Below, in pieces: positions 5,891 through 7,037 of a stretch of DNA of 7,037 nt. Origin of the DNA: Candidatus Bathyarchaeota archaeon CG07_land_8_20_14_0_80_47_9 (lineage in GTDB: Archaea > Thermoproteota > Bathyarchaeia > Bathyarchaeales > Bathycorpusculaceae); contig PEWI01000094.1 of the NCBI GenBank assembly GCA_002779555.1, positions 1 through 7,037 on the forward strand, given 5' to 3'. A program made the translations under genes and the position numbers. Numbering within the stretch: the first letter of the stretch is position 1; each line of letters begins with the position of its first letter. The notes under the pieces are model-generated. The model ran no database searches, was not told the DNA's origin, and was given only the letters and a program-made list of their open reading frames with translations.

Positions 5891-5942
5891 GGGGGTTGTT
5901 CAAGATTGCTGTGAACAGAAACCGCTGTAGGTTGGTGAAGCT

Positions 5943-6335
5943 ATGAGCAAACCCGTTGATGTTGGAAGCTTGCGTGTGGGCGGATACATGATTATTGACG
6001 GTGAACCCTGCCACATACTTGACATAACCAAGTCGAAACCTGGGAAGCACGGTTCAGCAAAGGCTAGGATTGTGGCCATCGGCGTCTTTGACAATATGAA
6101 GAGGCAGTTTGTGAAGCCGGTTGCTTTGAATGCTGAGGTGCCGATTATTGACAAGAGGATGGGCCAGGTTTTTGCCGTTAATCCCACTGGCATTCAGATT
6201 ATGGACTTGGAGACCTACGAGTATTCAGATGCTCCTTATCCTGAAGATGCCGAGCTTAAGGCGAAGCTTGTTGCGGGCGTTGAGATTGAATACTGGAAGA
6301 TAATGGGCAGAATGAAAATTATCAGAAGCAAGTAG
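5943..6335 (+). CDS. eif5A: Translation factor aIF5A (hypusine-containing)
   Basis: The 130-residue protein has the two-domain aIF5A layout and typical archaeal length. The N-terminal SH3-like domain carries the modification loop KSKPGKHGSAKAR, in which K35 is the residue converted to deoxyhypusine or hypusine by spermidine-dependent deoxyhypusine synthase. The C-terminal OB-fold ends in YWKIMGRMKIIRSK. The factor binds the ribosome near the E site and relieves stalling during elongation, for example at proline runs. The ATG follows GGTGA at a normal distance and sits behind its own TATA box. It diverges from nadK. A second GNAT gene follows 45 bases downstream. The protein is intact with no odd residues. 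Confidence 0.96.
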   Translation: MSKPVDVGSLRVGGYMIIDGEPCHILDITKSKPGKHGSAKARIVAIGVFDNMKRQFVKPVALNAEVPIIDKRMGQVFAVNPTGIQIMDLETYEYSDAPYPEDAELKAKLVAGVEIEYWKIMGRMKIIRSK

Positions 6336-6359
6336 GATGAAAGAAGTTCCATCCTAGCC

Positions 6360-6364
6360 GTTTT
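6360..6364 (+). terminator. Possible T-rich terminator after the aIF5A gene
   Basis: A TTTTT run about 25 bases after the aIF5A stop resembles the short T-tracts that end archaeal transcripts. No convincing stem precedes it. As only 17 bases separate it from the next ATG, termination here would be partial at most. Confidence 0.25.
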
Positions 6365-6380
6365 TCATGTACTTTGGGCG

Positions 6381-6905
6381 ATGCTTTTGTATACGGCCAC
6401 GCTGAAAGACGGAAGGGTTGTCCTCATAAGGGAATTCAGGATGGAAGACAAAGAGAAGCTTTTTCAGATGTATGAATCGCTTTCCGCCGAGGCCGTGCGT
6501 TGGGGGATGCCTCCTTACACTAGGGACAGGATTGAGAAGTGGTGGCTGAGTAATCTGCAGAATCTGATTCCTATTGTAGCTTTGCATGGTGACAGAATCG
6601 TTGGGCACGCTCAGATTTTCACGCCTGCTCACGCTCGCAGGAAGGGGACGGCTGACTCAGCGATGTATCTTCACCAAGACTTCCACAATGTTGGATTGGG
6701 TGCGGCTATGCTTCCCAAGCTTTTAGAGCTTGCACGTAGGGAAGGGCTGCACAGGGTAGGTTTGACTGTTGTAGCCGAGAACGCGCGGGCAGTTCGTCTT
6801 TATGAGAAGTTTGGGTTCAAGGTTGAAGGCGTTTTGAAGGATGCTTACTTTGGGGAAGATGGAAAATATCATGATGAGTTAGCTATGGCATTGATACTCG
6901 AATGA
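6381..6905 (+). CDS. GNAT family N-acetyltransferase, RimI/RimL-like (174 aa)
   Basis: The protein opens with TLKDGRVVLIREFRMEDKEKL, the strand-helix start of RimL/RimJ-type acetyltransferases. Motif A lies near 94-120: AMYLHQDFHNVGLGAAML, where N-V-G-L-G-A (103-108) is the acetyl-CoA pyrophosphate loop. Motif B follows as VVAENARAVRLYEKFGFKVEG (130-150), strongly conserved in the family. It transfers an acetyl group from acetyl-CoA to an unknown amine or protein N-terminus. It is unlike the other GNAT in the window in length and motifs, so the two are not a recent duplication. The start has no clear ribosome binding site; an ATG at 6367 is in another frame. It probably shares the aIF5A transcript. 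Its stop is five bases from that of a convergent gene. Confidence 0.86.
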   Translation: MLLYTATLKDGRVVLIREFRMEDKEKLFQMYESLSAEAVRWGMPPYTRDRIEKWWLSNLQNLIPIVALHGDRIVGHAQIFTPAHARRKGTADSAMYLHQDFHNVGLGAAMLPKLLELARREGLHRVGLTVVAENARAVRLYEKFGFKVEGVLKDAYFGEDGKYHDELAMALILE

Positions 6906-6910
6906 TGCGT

Positions 6911-7037
6911 TTAGCTCCACCAGTCCCAGCCGAGTGCCCTGAAACCAACATAAAGAACTAAGAGGATTGCTCCCCAGCTCAGTGCGATTCCCGCGATTTC
7001 CAGTATTAGGTTGTCTTTGAGGTAAGTGTAGCTTGCC
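6911..7037 (-). CDS. C-terminal fragment of an unrecognised membrane protein
   Basis: On the minus strand a frame enters from the right edge (first full codon at 7036) and ends with TAA at 6913-6911, giving 41 residues. After a short polar stretch (ASYTYLKDN) comes one hydrophobic membrane helix of about 23 residues (LILEIAGIALSWGAILLVLYVGF), then an Arg and a Trp-rich tail, RALGWDWWS. The aromatic tail would sit at the membrane interface. The family is not recognisable from this piece. It converges on the GNAT gene with five bases between the two stops. Confidence 0.6.
   Translation of the reverse strand, partial: ASYTYLKDNLILEIAGIALSWGAILLVLYVGFRALGWDWWS

Larger units (their letters stand above)
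5762..5942. other. Divergent promoter region between nadK and the aIF5A gene
   Basis: This 181-base spacer holds a leftward TATA box for nadK and a rightward one for the aIF5A gene. Between them lie two short palindromes: AAGGCG-C-CGCCTT at 5805-5817 and AGCG-TATG-CGCT at 5827-5838. A 44-codon plus-strand frame (5796-5930) crosses the region and contains GTGLVRF, reminiscent of Sec61-beta, but it lacks a membrane segment and overlaps both promoters, so I do not call it a gene. Confidence 0.55.

Noticed and set aside
1..7037. Mobile element, CRISPR array, defence or toxin-antitoxin system (the PIN domain at 4368-4916 was considered as a VapC toxin)
   Set aside because: No repeats, transposase or cas-like genes are visible. 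The PIN protein carries the C-terminal zinc ribbon of Nob1 and has no antitoxin partner.

Overview
The window reads as chromosomal DNA of an archaeon, probably of the TACK / Thermoproteota side and possibly Bathyarchaeia-like; the lineage is inferred from protein flavour only. Evidence seen: an Alba chromatin protein, translation factor aIF5A with a hypusination loop, a Nob1 PIN-plus-zinc-ribbon pre-rRNA nuclease, an archaeal-type NAD kinase, AT-rich TATA boxes about 25-30 bases ahead of transcription units, and GGTGA / AGGAGG-type ribosome binding sites. The content is housekeeping and metabolic. I found no transposon, CRISPR array, phage gene, tRNA or rRNA, and no clear candidate for an undescribed system.

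Layout. 2-1101 (+): the 3' part of the beta (TPP) subunit gene and the complete gamma subunit gene of a 2-oxoacid:ferredoxin oxidoreductase. 1173-1546 (+): alba, split by a one-base frameshift in an A-run. 1690-3474 (+): a class III PLP aminotransferase with a four-cysteine insert, followed 18 bases later by a small GNAT acetyltransferase. 5761-3471 (-): a leftward cluster of nadK, nob1 (4-base overlap) and a class I SAM methyltransferase gene with two one-base frameshifts; its end meets the GNAT gene tail to tail with overlapping stop codons. 5762-5942: a divergent promoter region. 5943-6905 (+): aIF5A and a second, RimI/RimL-like GNAT protein. 6911-7037 (-): the C-terminal end of a membrane protein running off the window.

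How the genes relate. The oxidoreductase subunits form one enzyme that uses ferredoxin to decarboxylate 2-oxoacids oxidatively. The aminotransferase could supply or consume such 2-oxoacids, but nothing in the sequence ties them together. nadK, nob1 and eif5A put cofactor supply, small-subunit rRNA maturation and translation elongation around one divergent promoter. All three frame breaks (one in alba, two in the methyltransferase gene) are repaired by adding back a single base, each time lengthening a run of identical bases. This pattern suggests sequencing or assembly undercalls more than three independent gene deaths, although a slippery-site explanation for alba deserves a check.
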